A DNA stretch of 64,000 bases from Azospirillum brasilense (GTDB lineage: Bacteria; Pseudomonadota; Alphaproteobacteria; Azospirillales; Azospirillaceae), in NCBI RefSeq assembly GCF_003349955.1, contig NZ_QLKQ01000020.1:1-64000 (forward strand), given 5' to 3'. How positions within the stretch are numbered: position 1 is the stretch's first letter; every line of letters begins with the position of its first letter. Positions 32,895-45,848 of the stretch are shown here, one piece after another. A program made the position numbers and the translations under genes. Under the pieces are notes generated by a model, which was not told where the DNA came from, did no database searches, and saw only the letters and a program-made list of their open reading frames with translations.

Positions 32895-35279
32895 ATGATG
32901 CGTGTGTATGCCTGCATAACCCAGCAGCACGATCTGTGGCTCGTGCTGCTGGCGGGGGCGGTCTGTGGATTCGGTGCCTGGGTGTCCCTGAACCTTGCCC
33001 GCCGCGCCGCGGCGGCGGTGGGACGGGCGCGCTGGGGGTGGCTGGCCGGTGCTGCGACGGCGACCGGCGGCGGCGTGTGGGCAACCCACTTCATCGCCAT
33101 GCTGGCCTTCCAGACAAGCCTGCCCACGGGCTACGACGTCGGGCTGACGGTCCTGTCGAGCCTGCTCGCCATCGGCGGCGCCGCGCTGGGCATCCGCCAC
33201 GCCATCGGCGGCGGGCGGCTGGCCGCCCCGCTGGGCGGCGCCATCGCCGGGGCGGCGGCGACCGCCATGCATTTCACCGGCATGGCGGCGCTCCAGGTGC
33301 CGGCCAACCTGCATTACGACCCGGCCTATGTCGCGGTGGCGCTGGGGCTGGGCGTCCTGCTCGCCGGGGCGGGCTTCACCGCCGCCCTGCGCATCGGATC
33401 GCTGAAGGGGCTGGCGGCGGGGGCGGCCCTGCTGGCGCTGGGCATCTGCGGGCTGCATTTCACCGGGATGGCCGGCGTCACGCTGATCCCCGACCCGCTG
33501 CACGACATGTCCGACCAGATCATGGAACCGGGCCTGCTGGCGGTCGCCATCGCGGTCACGGCCACGGTGGTGATGGCTCTGGGCCTCGCCGGGGCCATCA
33601 TGGACCAGCGGCTCGCCGCCAGGACGGCGCACGAGGCGGCCCGGCTGCGCGCCAGCGAGGAGCGGTTCCGCCAGCTCGCCGACGCCACGACGGAAGGCAT
33701 CGTGATCCACCGCGACGGCGTGGTCCTCGACGTCAACCGCGCCATGGCGGAGCTGCTGGGCAAGCCGCAGGTCGATTTCATCGGTCAGTCCATGCTGCGC
33801 TTCGTGGTGCAGAACCGCCGCTCCGACATCGAGCGCAAGCTGACCCATCCGACCTCCGAGCGGGTGGAGCTGGACCTGCTGCACGCCGACGGCACGCTGG
33901 TGATGGTCGAGGCGCACGGGCAGGACATCACGCACGAGGGCCGGCCGGCCCGCGTCGTCGCCGTCCGCGACATCCGCGAGCGCAAGCGGGCGGAGGAGCG
34001 CATCCGCCACATGGCGCACCACGACCTGCTGACCGGCCTGCCCAACCGCTCCCTGTTCCTCGACCGGCTGAACGGCGCGCTGACCAGCGCCGGGCGGGCG
34101 CGCACCGGGGTGGCGGTGCTCTATCTGGACCTCGACCGCTTCAAGGCGGTGAACGACCTGCTGGGCCACCCGGCGGGGGACCGGCTGCTGCAGGAGATGG
34201 CGCGCCGGATGCTGGAGGCGGTGCCCAGCCACGACACGGTGGCGCGGCTGAGCGGCGACGAGTTCGCCGTGCTGCACCGCATCGCCCAGCCGGGCGAGGC
34301 CCTGGCCCTGGCCGACCGGCTGGTCAAGACGCTGGGCCTGCCCGCTGAGCTGGACGGCCAGCGCATGGTGGTCGGGGCAAGCGTCGGCATCGCCCTGTTC
34401 CCGCAGGACGGCACCGGGGCGGAAGCGCTGCTCCAGCACGCCGACACCGCCCTTTACCGTGCCAAATCGGAGGGGCGGAACACCTTCCGCTTCTTCGAGG
34501 CGGAAATGGACGAGCGTCTGCAGGCCCGCCGCGGCCTGGAGCGCGACCTCCGGCAGGCGCTGGCCGACGGCGCGCTCAGCGTCCATTACCAGCCGCTGGA
34601 GGATTGCCGGACCCACCGCGTCCTGGGGTTCGAGGCGCTGGTGCGCTGGAAGCACCCGGAGCGCGGCATGATCCCGCCGTCGGAGTTCGTGCCGCTGGCC
34701 GAGGAGAGCGGGCTGGTCATGCAGCTTGGCGAGTTCGTTCTGCGCACCGCCTGCCGGGACGCCCGGAGCTGGCCCGATCCGGTCAAGGTGGCGGTGAACC
34801 TGTCGCCGGTCCAGTTCCGCCATTCCGACCTGCCGGCCACCATCCTCGGCATCCTGGAGGAGGAGGGGATGGCGCCGCACCGGCTGGAGATCGAGGTGAC
34901 CGAGGGGGTGATGATCGACGACACCGAGCGCGCCCTGGCCGCGCTGACCGCGCTGAAGACCGCCGGGGTGCGCATCGCGCTCGACGATTTCGGCACCGGC
35001 TATTCCAGTCTCAGCTATCTCCAGAAATTCACCTTCGACAAGTTGAAGATCGACCGTTCCTTCGTCCAGCTGATGGCGGAGAACCGCGAATCCCTGTCGA
35101 TCATCCGCACCATCCTGGCGCTCGCCAAGAGCCTGGACATCGCCGTCACCGCGGAGGGGGTGGAGACGGAGGAGCAGCGGACGCTGCTGAAGAACGAGTC
35201 CTGCAACCAACTCCAGGGCTATCTGATCGGGCGTCCGGTCCCGGCCTCCGAACTGGCGCGCTTCTACGAGCCGGCGTGA
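32895..35279 (+). CDS. MHYT-PAS-GGDEF-EAL cyclic-di-GMP signalling protein
   Basis: A 794-aa membrane protein. Seven hydrophobic helices at about 10-235 carry the MHYT motifs (THFIAML, MHFTGMAAL, LHFTGMAGV), thought to bind copper and sense O2, CO or NO. A PAS domain follows (about 252-368), then GGDEF with signature SGDEF at 453-457 and EAL with EALVRWKHP starting at 580 and a full set of downstream EAL residues (DDFGTGYSSLSYL). The SGDEF variant is often still active; both synthesis and breakdown of c-di-GMP are possible. It is a stand-alone gene ahead of the Pgt-like operon. Confidence 0.92.
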   Translation: MMRVYACITQQHDLWLVLLAGAVCGFGAWVSLNLARRAAAAVGRARWGWLAGAATATGGGVWATHFIAMLAFQTSLPTGYDVGLTVLSSLLAIGGAALGIRHAIGGGRLAAPLGGAIAGAAATAMHFTGMAALQVPANLHYDPAYVAVALGLGVLLAGAGFTAALRIGSLKGLAAGAALLALGICGLHFTGMAGVTLIPDPLHDMSDQIMEPGLLAVAIAVTATVVMALGLAGAIMDQRLAARTAHEAARLRASEERFRQLADATTEGIVIHRDGVVLDVNRAMAELLGKPQVDFIGQSMLRFVVQNRRSDIERKLTHPTSERVELDLLHADGTLVMVEAHGQDITHEGRPARVVAVRDIRERKRAEERIRHMAHHDLLTGLPNRSLFLDRLNGALTSAGRARTGVAVLYLDLDRFKAVNDLLGHPAGDRLLQEMARRMLEAVPSHDTVARLSGDEFAVLHRIAQPGEALALADRLVKTLGLPAELDGQRMVVGASVGIALFPQDGTGAEALLQHADTALYRAKSEGRNTFRFFEAEMDERLQARRGLERDLRQALADGALSVHYQPLEDCRTHRVLGFEALVRWKHPERGMIPPSEFVPLAEESGLVMQLGEFVLRTACRDARSWPDPVKVAVNLSPVQFRHSDLPATILGILEEEGMAPHRLEIEVTEGVMIDDTERALAALTALKTAGVRIALDDFGTGYSSLSYLQKFTFDKLKIDRSFVQLMAENRESLSIIRTILALAKSLDIAVTAEGVETEEQRTLLKNESCNQLQGYLIGRPVPASELARFYEPA

Positions 35280-35345
35280 GGCCGGTCCCGCGGCCGGGGC
35301 GGGTGTGACGGAACCGTTGGACAAACGGACGAAGGCCGCCGCACA

Positions 35346-36745
35346 GTGTCCCCCGTCATGACCGGATTGCGTGCCTTCGCCGGGCGTCTCCTCGCCGCTC
35401 TTCTCCTGCTCCCGTTCCTGCCGCCGGACAGCGCGGCGGGGCGGGAGGCCCGCAGCGCCGTCACGGTGCTGACCTCCTTCCCATCGGGCTTCTACGAGCC
35501 GGTGCGCGAGGCCTTCGAGGCGGCGCATCCCGACTGGCGCCTGCGCATCGTCAACACCAAGACCACCGCCGCGATCAGCCAGCTTCAGGAGCGGTCGGAC
35601 GATGGCGTGGACGTCTTCTGGGCATCCGCCCCCGACGCCTTCGAGGTTCTGAAGGCGGCCAGGCGCCTGCAACCGCTCGCCCCGCGTCTGACAGGGGCGC
35701 CGCCGACGGTCGGGAACCAGCCGATCAACGATCCGGACGGCGCCTATCTCGGCTTCGCGCTGTCGGGCTACGGGCTGCTGTGGAACCAGCGCTATCTGGA
35801 CCGCCACGGCCTGCCGGCTCCGAAGCGGTGGGAGGACCTGCGCCGCCCCGTCTACGCCCGGCATCTCGGCATCACCGCGCCGTCGCGGTCGGGCACCATG
35901 CATCTGATGGTCGAGACCGTTCTGCAGATGCAGGGGTGGGAACGCGGCTGGGCGACGTGGCTGGAGATCGCCGGCAACCTCGCCACCGTGACGGCGCGCA
36001 GCTACGGCGTGGTCGACGGCGTCGCCAAGGGGCGCTTCGGCGTCGGGCTGAGCATCGACTTCCTCGGGCAGTCCGCCGGGTCGGGGGAGGAGGACCTGCG
36101 CTTCGCCTATCCCGCCGACAGCCTGTTTCTTCCCGCCAGCGTGGCGCTGCTGCGCGGCGCGCCGAACCCCGAGGGGGCGGGGGCCTTCATCGACTTCCTG
36201 CTGTCGCCGACCGGTCAGGCGCTGCTGGTGCGCCCGGACATCCAGCGCCTGCCGGTGCGGCCCGACGCCTACGCGGCGGCCCCCGCCGGCTATCCCGATC
36301 CCTACCGGACGGAGACCGGCGACGACCGGTTCCTGTTCGACCGCGCCCTGTCCGGCGCCCGCTACGAGCTGGTGAACCTGCTGTTCGACGAGCTGGTGAC
36401 CTTCCGGGTCAAGACGCTGAACCGGGTCTGGCAGCTGATCCACGAGGGGGAGGCGCGTCTCTCCACCCTCTACGGCGCCGCCGCCCACGAGCCGGTCGCG
36501 GCCGATCTGCTGCGCGCTGCGCGGGCGGCCGCCACCGCCGTCCCGGTCTCCGCGGCGGAGGCCGCCGACCCCGCCTTCTCCATGGCGCTGCGCCGTCCGG
36601 CGCGCGGGCTTCCCGTGTCCAGCCGGCAGGCGGAGCTGGAAGCCGCGTGGCGGAGCTTCTCCCAAGAACGGCTGGATGAGGCGCTGGCCCTGGCGGAGCG
36701 CGCGCTGATCATCCTGCGCGTGGCCAGCGGCGAAGGGGTCTGGCC

Positions 36746-36749
<4 letters not shown>
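35346..36749 (+). CDS. PgtC-like periplasmic binding protein of a phosphate-ester sensing system
   Basis: A 467-aa exported binding protein, first gene of a three-gene overlapping operon with a kinase and an NtrC-type regulator, the composition of the Salmonella PgtCBA phosphoglycerate sensing system. A signal peptide occupies about 1-33. It shares many exact blocks with the ABC binding protein at 44427 (DVFWASAPDAFEVLK; INDP-GxYxGFAxSGYGxxWN; APSRSGT), so the two are paralogues and likely bind the same class of ligand. Here the protein is presumably a sensor co-receptor, not a transporter component. GTG at 35346 is chosen for its upstream GAAGG; ATG at 35358 is the alternative. Its stop overlaps the kinase start (ATGA). 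Confidence 0.8.
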
Positions 36750-39172
<2,423 letters not shown>

Positions 39173-39182
39173 GCGACACCGC

Positions 39183-40526
39183 ATGACCGTTCTCCTGATC
39201 GACGACGACCACGAGGTGCTGGACGCCAGCCGCCAGACGCTGGAGCTGGAAGGCTTCGCGGTGGAGGCGACGACCCGGCCCGAGGACGCCCTGGACCGGC
39301 TCGGCCCGTCCTGGCCGGGCGTGGTGGTGACCGACGTGCGCATGCCCGGGATGGACGGCTTCGCCCTGCTGGAGCGGGTGCGCGCCGCCGACCCGGAGGT
39401 GCCGGTGGTGCTGGTGACCGGGCACGGCGACATCGCCATGGCGATGCGCGCGGTGCGCGGCGGCGCCTACGACTTCATCGAGAAGCCGGCCGAGCCCGGC
39501 CATCTGGTGGAGGTGGTGCGCCGCGCGCTGGAGCACCGGCGGCTGGTGCTGGAGAATCGCAGCCTGCGGGCGCAGCTCGCCGGTGGCGGCTCGCTGGAGG
39601 CGCGCATCATCGGCCGCTCCACCGCCATCGAGCGGCTGCGCGCCGCCGTGGCCGGGCTGGCCGACGCGGAGGTGGACGTCCTGCTGTTCGGCGAGACCGG
39701 AACCGGCAAGGAGCTGATCGCCCGCAGCCTGCACGACGCCGGGCGGCGGCGCGCCGGCAACTTCGTCGCCCTGAACTGCGGCGCGCTGCCCGACACCATC
39801 ATCGAGAGCGAGCTGTTCGGCCACGAGCCCGGCGCCTTCACCGGCGCGCAGGGCCGGCGCATCGGCAAGCTGGAGCACGCCGACGCTGGCACGCTGTTCC
39901 TCGACGAGATCGAGAGCATGCCGATGCATCTCCAGGTCAAGCTGCTGCGCGTGCTTCAGGAGCGGGTGATCGAGCGGGTCGGCGGCAACCGGCCGATCCC
40001 GCTCGACCTGCGCGTGGTCGCCGCGACCAAGGTCGATCTGCTGCGGCTGGCCGGGGAGGGCAAGTTCCGCGAGGATCTCTACTACCGCCTGAACGTGGTC
40101 ACCGTCCCGCTCCCGCCCCTGCGCGAGCGGCGCGAGGACGTGCCGCTGCTGCTGCGCCATTTCCTCGACGCGGCGGCGGCCCGCTCCCGCCGCCCGGCGC
40201 CGCCGGTGGACGCGGCGGCGCTGGCCCGTCTGGCCGCCCATGGTTGGCCGGGCAATGTGCGCGAGCTGCGCAACGTCGCCGAGCGCATGGCCCTGGGCCT
40301 GGGCGACGGTCTGGCGGGCGGACCGGTGAGCGGGGCAGGGGGCGGCGGGATCGAACCCCTGGCCGAGCAGATGGACCGCATCGAAAAGCGGCTGGTCGAG
40401 GACGCGCTGGCCCGCTGCGGCGGGCGGGTCGGCGAGACGGCGGACAAGCTGGGCATCACCCGCAAGACCCTGTACCTGAAGATGCGCCACCACGGCCTTC
40501 AGCGCGGCGACTTCACCGAGGAATGA
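39183..40526 (+). CDS. PgtA-like NtrC-family response regulator (sigma-54 activator)
   Basis: A 447-aa regulator with all three NtrC-type parts: receiver with phospho-Asp51 (GVVVTDVRMPGMDGF), AAA+ domain with Walker A GETGTGKE, the sigma-54 contact loop GAFTGA and Walker B GTLFLDEIE, and a Fis-type helix-turn-helix at the C-terminus (RVGETADKLGITRKTLYLKM). The ATG at 39183 begins a canonical receiver; a GTG at 39165 overlaps the kinase gene. It is the cognate output of the kinase upstream. A near-consensus sigma-54 promoter ahead of the ABC transporter at 44427 is the obvious target. Confidence 0.9.
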   Translation: MTVLLIDDDHEVLDASRQTLELEGFAVEATTRPEDALDRLGPSWPGVVVTDVRMPGMDGFALLERVRAADPEVPVVLVTGHGDIAMAMRAVRGGAYDFIEKPAEPGHLVEVVRRALEHRRLVLENRSLRAQLAGGGSLEARIIGRSTAIERLRAAVAGLADAEVDVLLFGETGTGKELIARSLHDAGRRRAGNFVALNCGALPDTIIESELFGHEPGAFTGAQGRRIGKLEHADAGTLFLDEIESMPMHLQVKLLRVLQERVIERVGGNRPIPLDLRVVAATKVDLLRLAGEGKFREDLYYRLNVVTVPLPPLRERREDVPLLLRHFLDAAAARSRRPAPPVDAAALARLAAHGWPGNVRELRNVAERMALGLGDGLAGGPVSGAGGGGIEPLAEQMDRIEKRLVEDALARCGGRVGETADKLGITRKTLYLKMRHHGLQRGDFTEE

Positions 40527-40538
40527 GAGCGGAGAGCG

Positions 40539-42209
<1,671 letters not shown>

Positions 42210-42220
<11 letters not shown>

Positions 42221-43898
42221 CCACCACCAGCGGCCCCAGCAGGGTGAGGAAGACGTTCGCCAGCGCGTAGGTGATGGCGAAGGGAACGGTCGGGATCGAG
42301 TTGCCCGCCTTGTCGAGCACTTCGCCGAAGGCGGGGTTGGCGCTCCGCGACCCGGCGAGAGCGCCGGCGAAGATGGCCGTGTTGTCGTAGCGCAGCAGAT
42401 AGCGGCCGACGAACAGGGTGATGATCATCGGCACCAGCGTCACGACCACGCCGACCAGGAAGATGCTCAGCCCGCTCTCGATCACGGTGCTGACCGCCTG
42501 CCGGCCCGATTGCAGGCCGACCACGGCGACGAAGCCGGCCAGCCCCAGGTCGCGCAGCAGCGTGGAGGCCGGTGTCGGCATGTTGCCGATGGCGAGGTTG
42601 CGGGTGCGGTACCAGCCGAACAGAAGACCGGCCAGCAGGGCGCCGCCGCCGCTGCCCAGCGTCAGCGGAATGTCGCCGATGCGGATGACGGCCAGACCGA
42701 CGAGCAGGCCCAGCGCCAAGCCCAGCCCGTGGTAGATGAAGTCGGTCTTGTCGCTGGCGATGACCTCCGTCCCCACCGACGCGGCGACGCGCTGCACGTC
42801 CTCGGCGGTGCCGTAGAGCGTGACGACGTCGCCCGCCTCGATCACCGTATCGGGGGCGATCGGCAATGGCCGGTCGCTCCGCTTGAGGCCGGTCACATAG
42901 ACGCCGTGGTACAGGTTGGCCGAGGACAGCTTGCGGATCTCGGCGACGGTGCGGTGCACGAAGGCGGGGTTGGTGATGGCGACGTCGCGCACCAGCATGA
43001 TGAGGTCCATGCCCTGCGAGGACTGAAGCTCCGGGCCGAGCGTGTCGGCGAGGCCGACCACTCCGGACCGCCGTCCGACCAGCAGCACGACGTCCCCGGC
43101 CTCCAGCCGCAGGTCCGGCTGCAATCCGATCAGCGCGTTGTTGCGCTTCACCCGCTCGACGCTGACCGGACCGTCGGCGGAGTCCGCCTCGATCTGCGCC
43201 ACCGTCCGCCCGGCCGCCCGCTCGATCCGGTACAGACGCCCGACCAGGGGCGGCATGGCGTATTCCTCGCCGCGCGCCAGAAAATGGGCCCCGGCCAGCA
43301 TCGCGCTTTCCGCCTTGATGGCGTCGTCGCGGATGCCGCGCTTCATGATCCAGGGCAGAAGGTTGACGCAGACCAGGATGGCGCCGAACGATCCGAAGAT
43401 GTAGGTGACGGCGTAGCCGACCGCGACGTTGCCCTGGAGGCGCTGCACCTCCTCCGCCGGCAGCCCGAGCTTGCCGATGGCCGAGCTGGCCGTGCCGATG
43501 ATCGCCGACTGGGTCAGCCCGCCGGACGCGATGCCCGCCGCAAGACCTTTGTCGAGGCCGAGCAGGCGCGCCATGATCACGACGGTGGCCAGACCGCTGA
43601 CCGCCAGGACCACCGCCAGGATGATTTCGCGGATCGACTGCCGGCCGAGCGATTGAAAGAACTTTGGCCCGCTTTCAAAGCCGACCGCGTAAATGAACAG
43701 AGCGAAGAGAACGGCTTTGACGCCGTTGTCGACCGACACGCCGATCTGGCTGATCACCACGGCGACCAGCAATGATCCGGCGACGCCGCCAAGCTGAAAT
43801 TTGCCGAATTGAAATTTACCGATCCAGTAGCCGCCGGCCAGGGAGAGAAATAACGCGATTTCCGGGGATTGGTTGACGATCGAATGGAGCCATGACAT
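42210..43898 (-). CDS. aspT: Aspartate:alanine exchanger AspT
   Basis: A 562-aa inner-membrane antiporter of the AAEx family, matching Tetragenococcus AspT in length. About five helices, a central cytoplasmic part with two RCK_C/TrkA_C-like domains (about 205-375; RIERAAGRTVAQIEADSADG and DTVIEAGDVVTLYGTAED), then about five more helices. It exchanges external aspartate for internal alanine, working with AsdA. The start at 43898 gives the typical short N-terminus. It is the first gene of the minus-strand pair, with a 528-base upstream region shared with the ABC transporter. Confidence 0.92.
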
Positions 43899-44371
43899 GG
43901 CGATTCCTTCAAAAGTTCATTTTGCGCGCGCATCGTTGATCGGAAAGTCCGTCAAGTGAAATAGCAATCGTGATCGGCGGTCAAGGTGCGCAAATCTGCT
44001 CTATAAACGATAATATTTTTGGGAATACGGTTGTGTTTTAATGTATGAACGAGTTCTATTGTTTTTTATCAGCGGTTTGCCGGATGAGTGCCATTGGTTT
44101 TTGTTTTAAATATTCTGTCTCATCACCGATGCGCCGCATAATCCCATTCAAGGAGAGGTTGGATACTTTGAAAGGCGGTAACGCTTTTGGCCGCGCCGTC
44201 GCCTTCTTCGTTGCCCGGCTTGCCGCTGTGCGGGGCTGATCTCCGCGCCAAGGTGACGATGCCCCGGGACCGGTCCATCCTGTTCCCGCCGTTACCCATC
44301 GCACGCACCCGATGTTACCGGCTTTACCCATCCTCCCGGCGCGAGCCCAGTGAATTCGCCTGCGAACGGTC
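43899..44371. promoter_or_regulatory. Divergent control region between aspT and the ABC transporter
   Basis: About 470 bases, clearly AT-richer (especially 43960-44160) than the rest of the window. No convincing gene: a 64-aa plus-strand frame at 44045 has no ribosome site or protein-like character. It should hold the aspT promoter; I cannot place -35/-10 with confidence. The right part carries candidate activator sites for the sigma-54 promoter. Confidence 0.5.
44291..44332 (+). promoter_or_regulatory. Candidate upstream activator sites for the PgtA-like regulator
   Basis: TTACCCATC occurs at 44292-44300 and again at 44324-44332, 32 bp apart (about three helical turns), with a third related GTTACC at 44314-44319 between them. 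They lie 40-80 bp upstream of the sigma-54 -24 element, where enhancer sites are found. Assignment is inferred. Confidence 0.4.
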
Positions 44372-44387
44372 TGGCACGCGGATTGCT
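44372..44387 (+). promoter_or_regulatory. Sigma-54 promoter (-24/-12) of the ABC transporter operon
   Basis: TGGCACGCGGATTGCT matches the sigma-54 consensus TGGCACG-N4-TTGCW with the invariant GG (44373-44374) and GC (44385-44386) spaced 10 bp apart. The expected start of transcription is near 44398, about 29 bases before the ATG. It agrees with the GAFTGA-bearing regulator encoded nearby. Confidence 0.8.
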
Positions 44388-44426
44388 GAAAGATCACGCA
44401 GAAAAACACTGGGAGGAACCATACCT

Positions 44427-45773
44427 ATGTCTCGCACGCTGCACGGCGTCGCGGCCGCCCTGGCCGTCCTGCTCGCTTCCAGCACCGCCGCCTTCGCCCA
44501 GGACCCGTCGGGCAAGCTGGTCGTCGTCACCTCCTTCCCGAAGGACCTGACCAGCGCCTTCCAGCAGGCCTTCCAGAAGGCCTATCCGAAGGTCACGCTG
44601 GAGGTCCTGAACCGCAACACCAACGCGGGCGTGAAGTATCTCCAGGAGACGGCGTCGAACAACGGCACCGACCTGTTCTGGGCCTCCGCCCCCGACGCCT
44701 TCGAGGTTCTGAAGGGCGCCAACCTGCTGCAGGCCTACAAGCCGAAGGTCGAGGGCATTCCGGAGAAGGTCGGCGCCTACCCGATCAACGATCCGGAGGG
44801 CATGTACGCCGGCTTCGCCGCCTCGGGCTACGGCATCATGTGGAACAGCCGCTACATGAAGGCCAACGAGCTGCCGGCCCCCAAGGAGTGGTCGGACCTC
44901 GCCAAGCCGGTCTATTACGACCACGTCGCCATCTCCGCCCCGTCGCGCTCGGGCACCACGCACCTGACCATCGAAACCATCCTCCAGGGCGAGGGCTGGG
45001 AGAAGGGCTGGCGGACCAACAAGGAGATCGCCGGCAACTACCGCACCATCACCGAGCGCAGCTTCGGTGTGCCGGACGGCGTGAACTCCGGCAGCTTCGG
45101 CATCGGCATCGTGATCGACTTCTTCGCGCTGTCGTCCCAGGCCTCGGGTTTCCCGGTGGAGTTCGTCTATCCGACGGTCACCACCATCGTGCCGGCCAAC
45201 ATCGGCATCGTGAAGAACGCCCCCAACAAGGCCGCCGCCGAGACCTTCGTCGACTTCATCCTGTCGCCGCAGGGCCAGGAGGTGCTGCTGCAGCCGGCCA
45301 TCCGCCGCCTGCCGGTCAACCCGGCCACCTACGCCAAAGCCCCGGCCGACTACCCGAACCCGTTCAAGGACACCTCGCTGGGCTCGCAGGTGAACTTCGA
45401 CGTCGAGGTGTCGCAGGCCCGCTACAACGTGGTGGACGCGCTGTTCGACCAGCTCATCACCTTCCAGCTCGACGGGCTGAAGGCGGCGACCCGCGCCATC
45501 CATCAGGCCGACGCCGCGCTGGCCAAGAAGCCCAACGACAAGGCCAAGGCGCTGCTGGCCGAGGCGCGCGACCTCGTCGCCGCCATGCCGGTGACCGCCC
45601 AGGAGGCCGCCGACCCGCAGCTCGCCGGCGCCTTCACGGTGGAGCGCAAGAGCGCCACCGACGCCGTGCCGGAGCGTCAGGCCCAGGTCGAGCAGAAGTG
45701 GGCCGCCTTCGCCAAGGACAACTACGCCGCCGCCCGCAAGAAGGCCGAAGAGGCCCTGGCGCTGGCCCGCTGA
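44427..45773 (+). CDS. ABC transporter periplasmic binding protein (AfuA/PgtC-like)
   Basis: A 448-aa exported binding protein with a clear signal peptide (MSRTLHGVAAALAVLLASSTAAFA). By fold it belongs to the type-2 'iron(III)-like' binding proteins, a group whose AfuA branch binds phosphorylated sugars. It is a paralogue of the PgtC-like protein at 35346 and shares its binding-cleft blocks (TDLFWASAPDAFEVLKGA; AISAPSRSGTTHLTIETILQ). The C-terminal 90 residues form a helical extension rich in Ala and Lys. GGGAGGAACC is a strong ribosome site. It is the first gene of an operon with permease, ATPase and two phosphatases, behind a sigma-54 promoter. The label iron transporter would be misleading; phosphate-ester uptake is my inference. 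Confidence 0.85.
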   Translation: MSRTLHGVAAALAVLLASSTAAFAQDPSGKLVVVTSFPKDLTSAFQQAFQKAYPKVTLEVLNRNTNAGVKYLQETASNNGTDLFWASAPDAFEVLKGANLLQAYKPKVEGIPEKVGAYPINDPEGMYAGFAASGYGIMWNSRYMKANELPAPKEWSDLAKPVYYDHVAISAPSRSGTTHLTIETILQGEGWEKGWRTNKEIAGNYRTITERSFGVPDGVNSGSFGIGIVIDFFALSSQASGFPVEFVYPTVTTIVPANIGIVKNAPNKAAAETFVDFILSPQGQEVLLQPAIRRLPVNPATYAKAPADYPNPFKDTSLGSQVNFDVEVSQARYNVVDALFDQLITFQLDGLKAATRAIHQADAALAKKPNDKAKALLAEARDLVAAMPVTAQEAADPQLAGAFTVERKSATDAVPERQAQVEQKWAAFAKDNYAAARKKAEEALALAR

Positions 45774-45785
45774 CCCGAGCGTGAC

Positions 45786-45816
45786 GGGAGGGGCGCCCCG
45801 CGCGGGCGTTCCTCCC
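45786..45816 (+). terminator. Intercistronic stem-loop after the binding-protein gene
   Basis: GGGAGGGGCGCCC pairs with GGGCGTTCCTCCC over 13 bp (two G-U) with a 5-base loop, directly after the binding-protein stop. Such structures usually raise the yield of the binding protein relative to the permease by stabilising the 5' mRNA or by partial termination. Confidence 0.55.
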
Positions 45817-45848
45817 CGCCTTCTCCCCCGATACCATTGGGCTGAACC

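Noticed and set aside
44045..44239. A 64-aa plus-strand frame in the AT-richer region upstream of the ABC transporter
   Set aside because: No ribosome site, no protein-like composition, and it lies in a likely control region.
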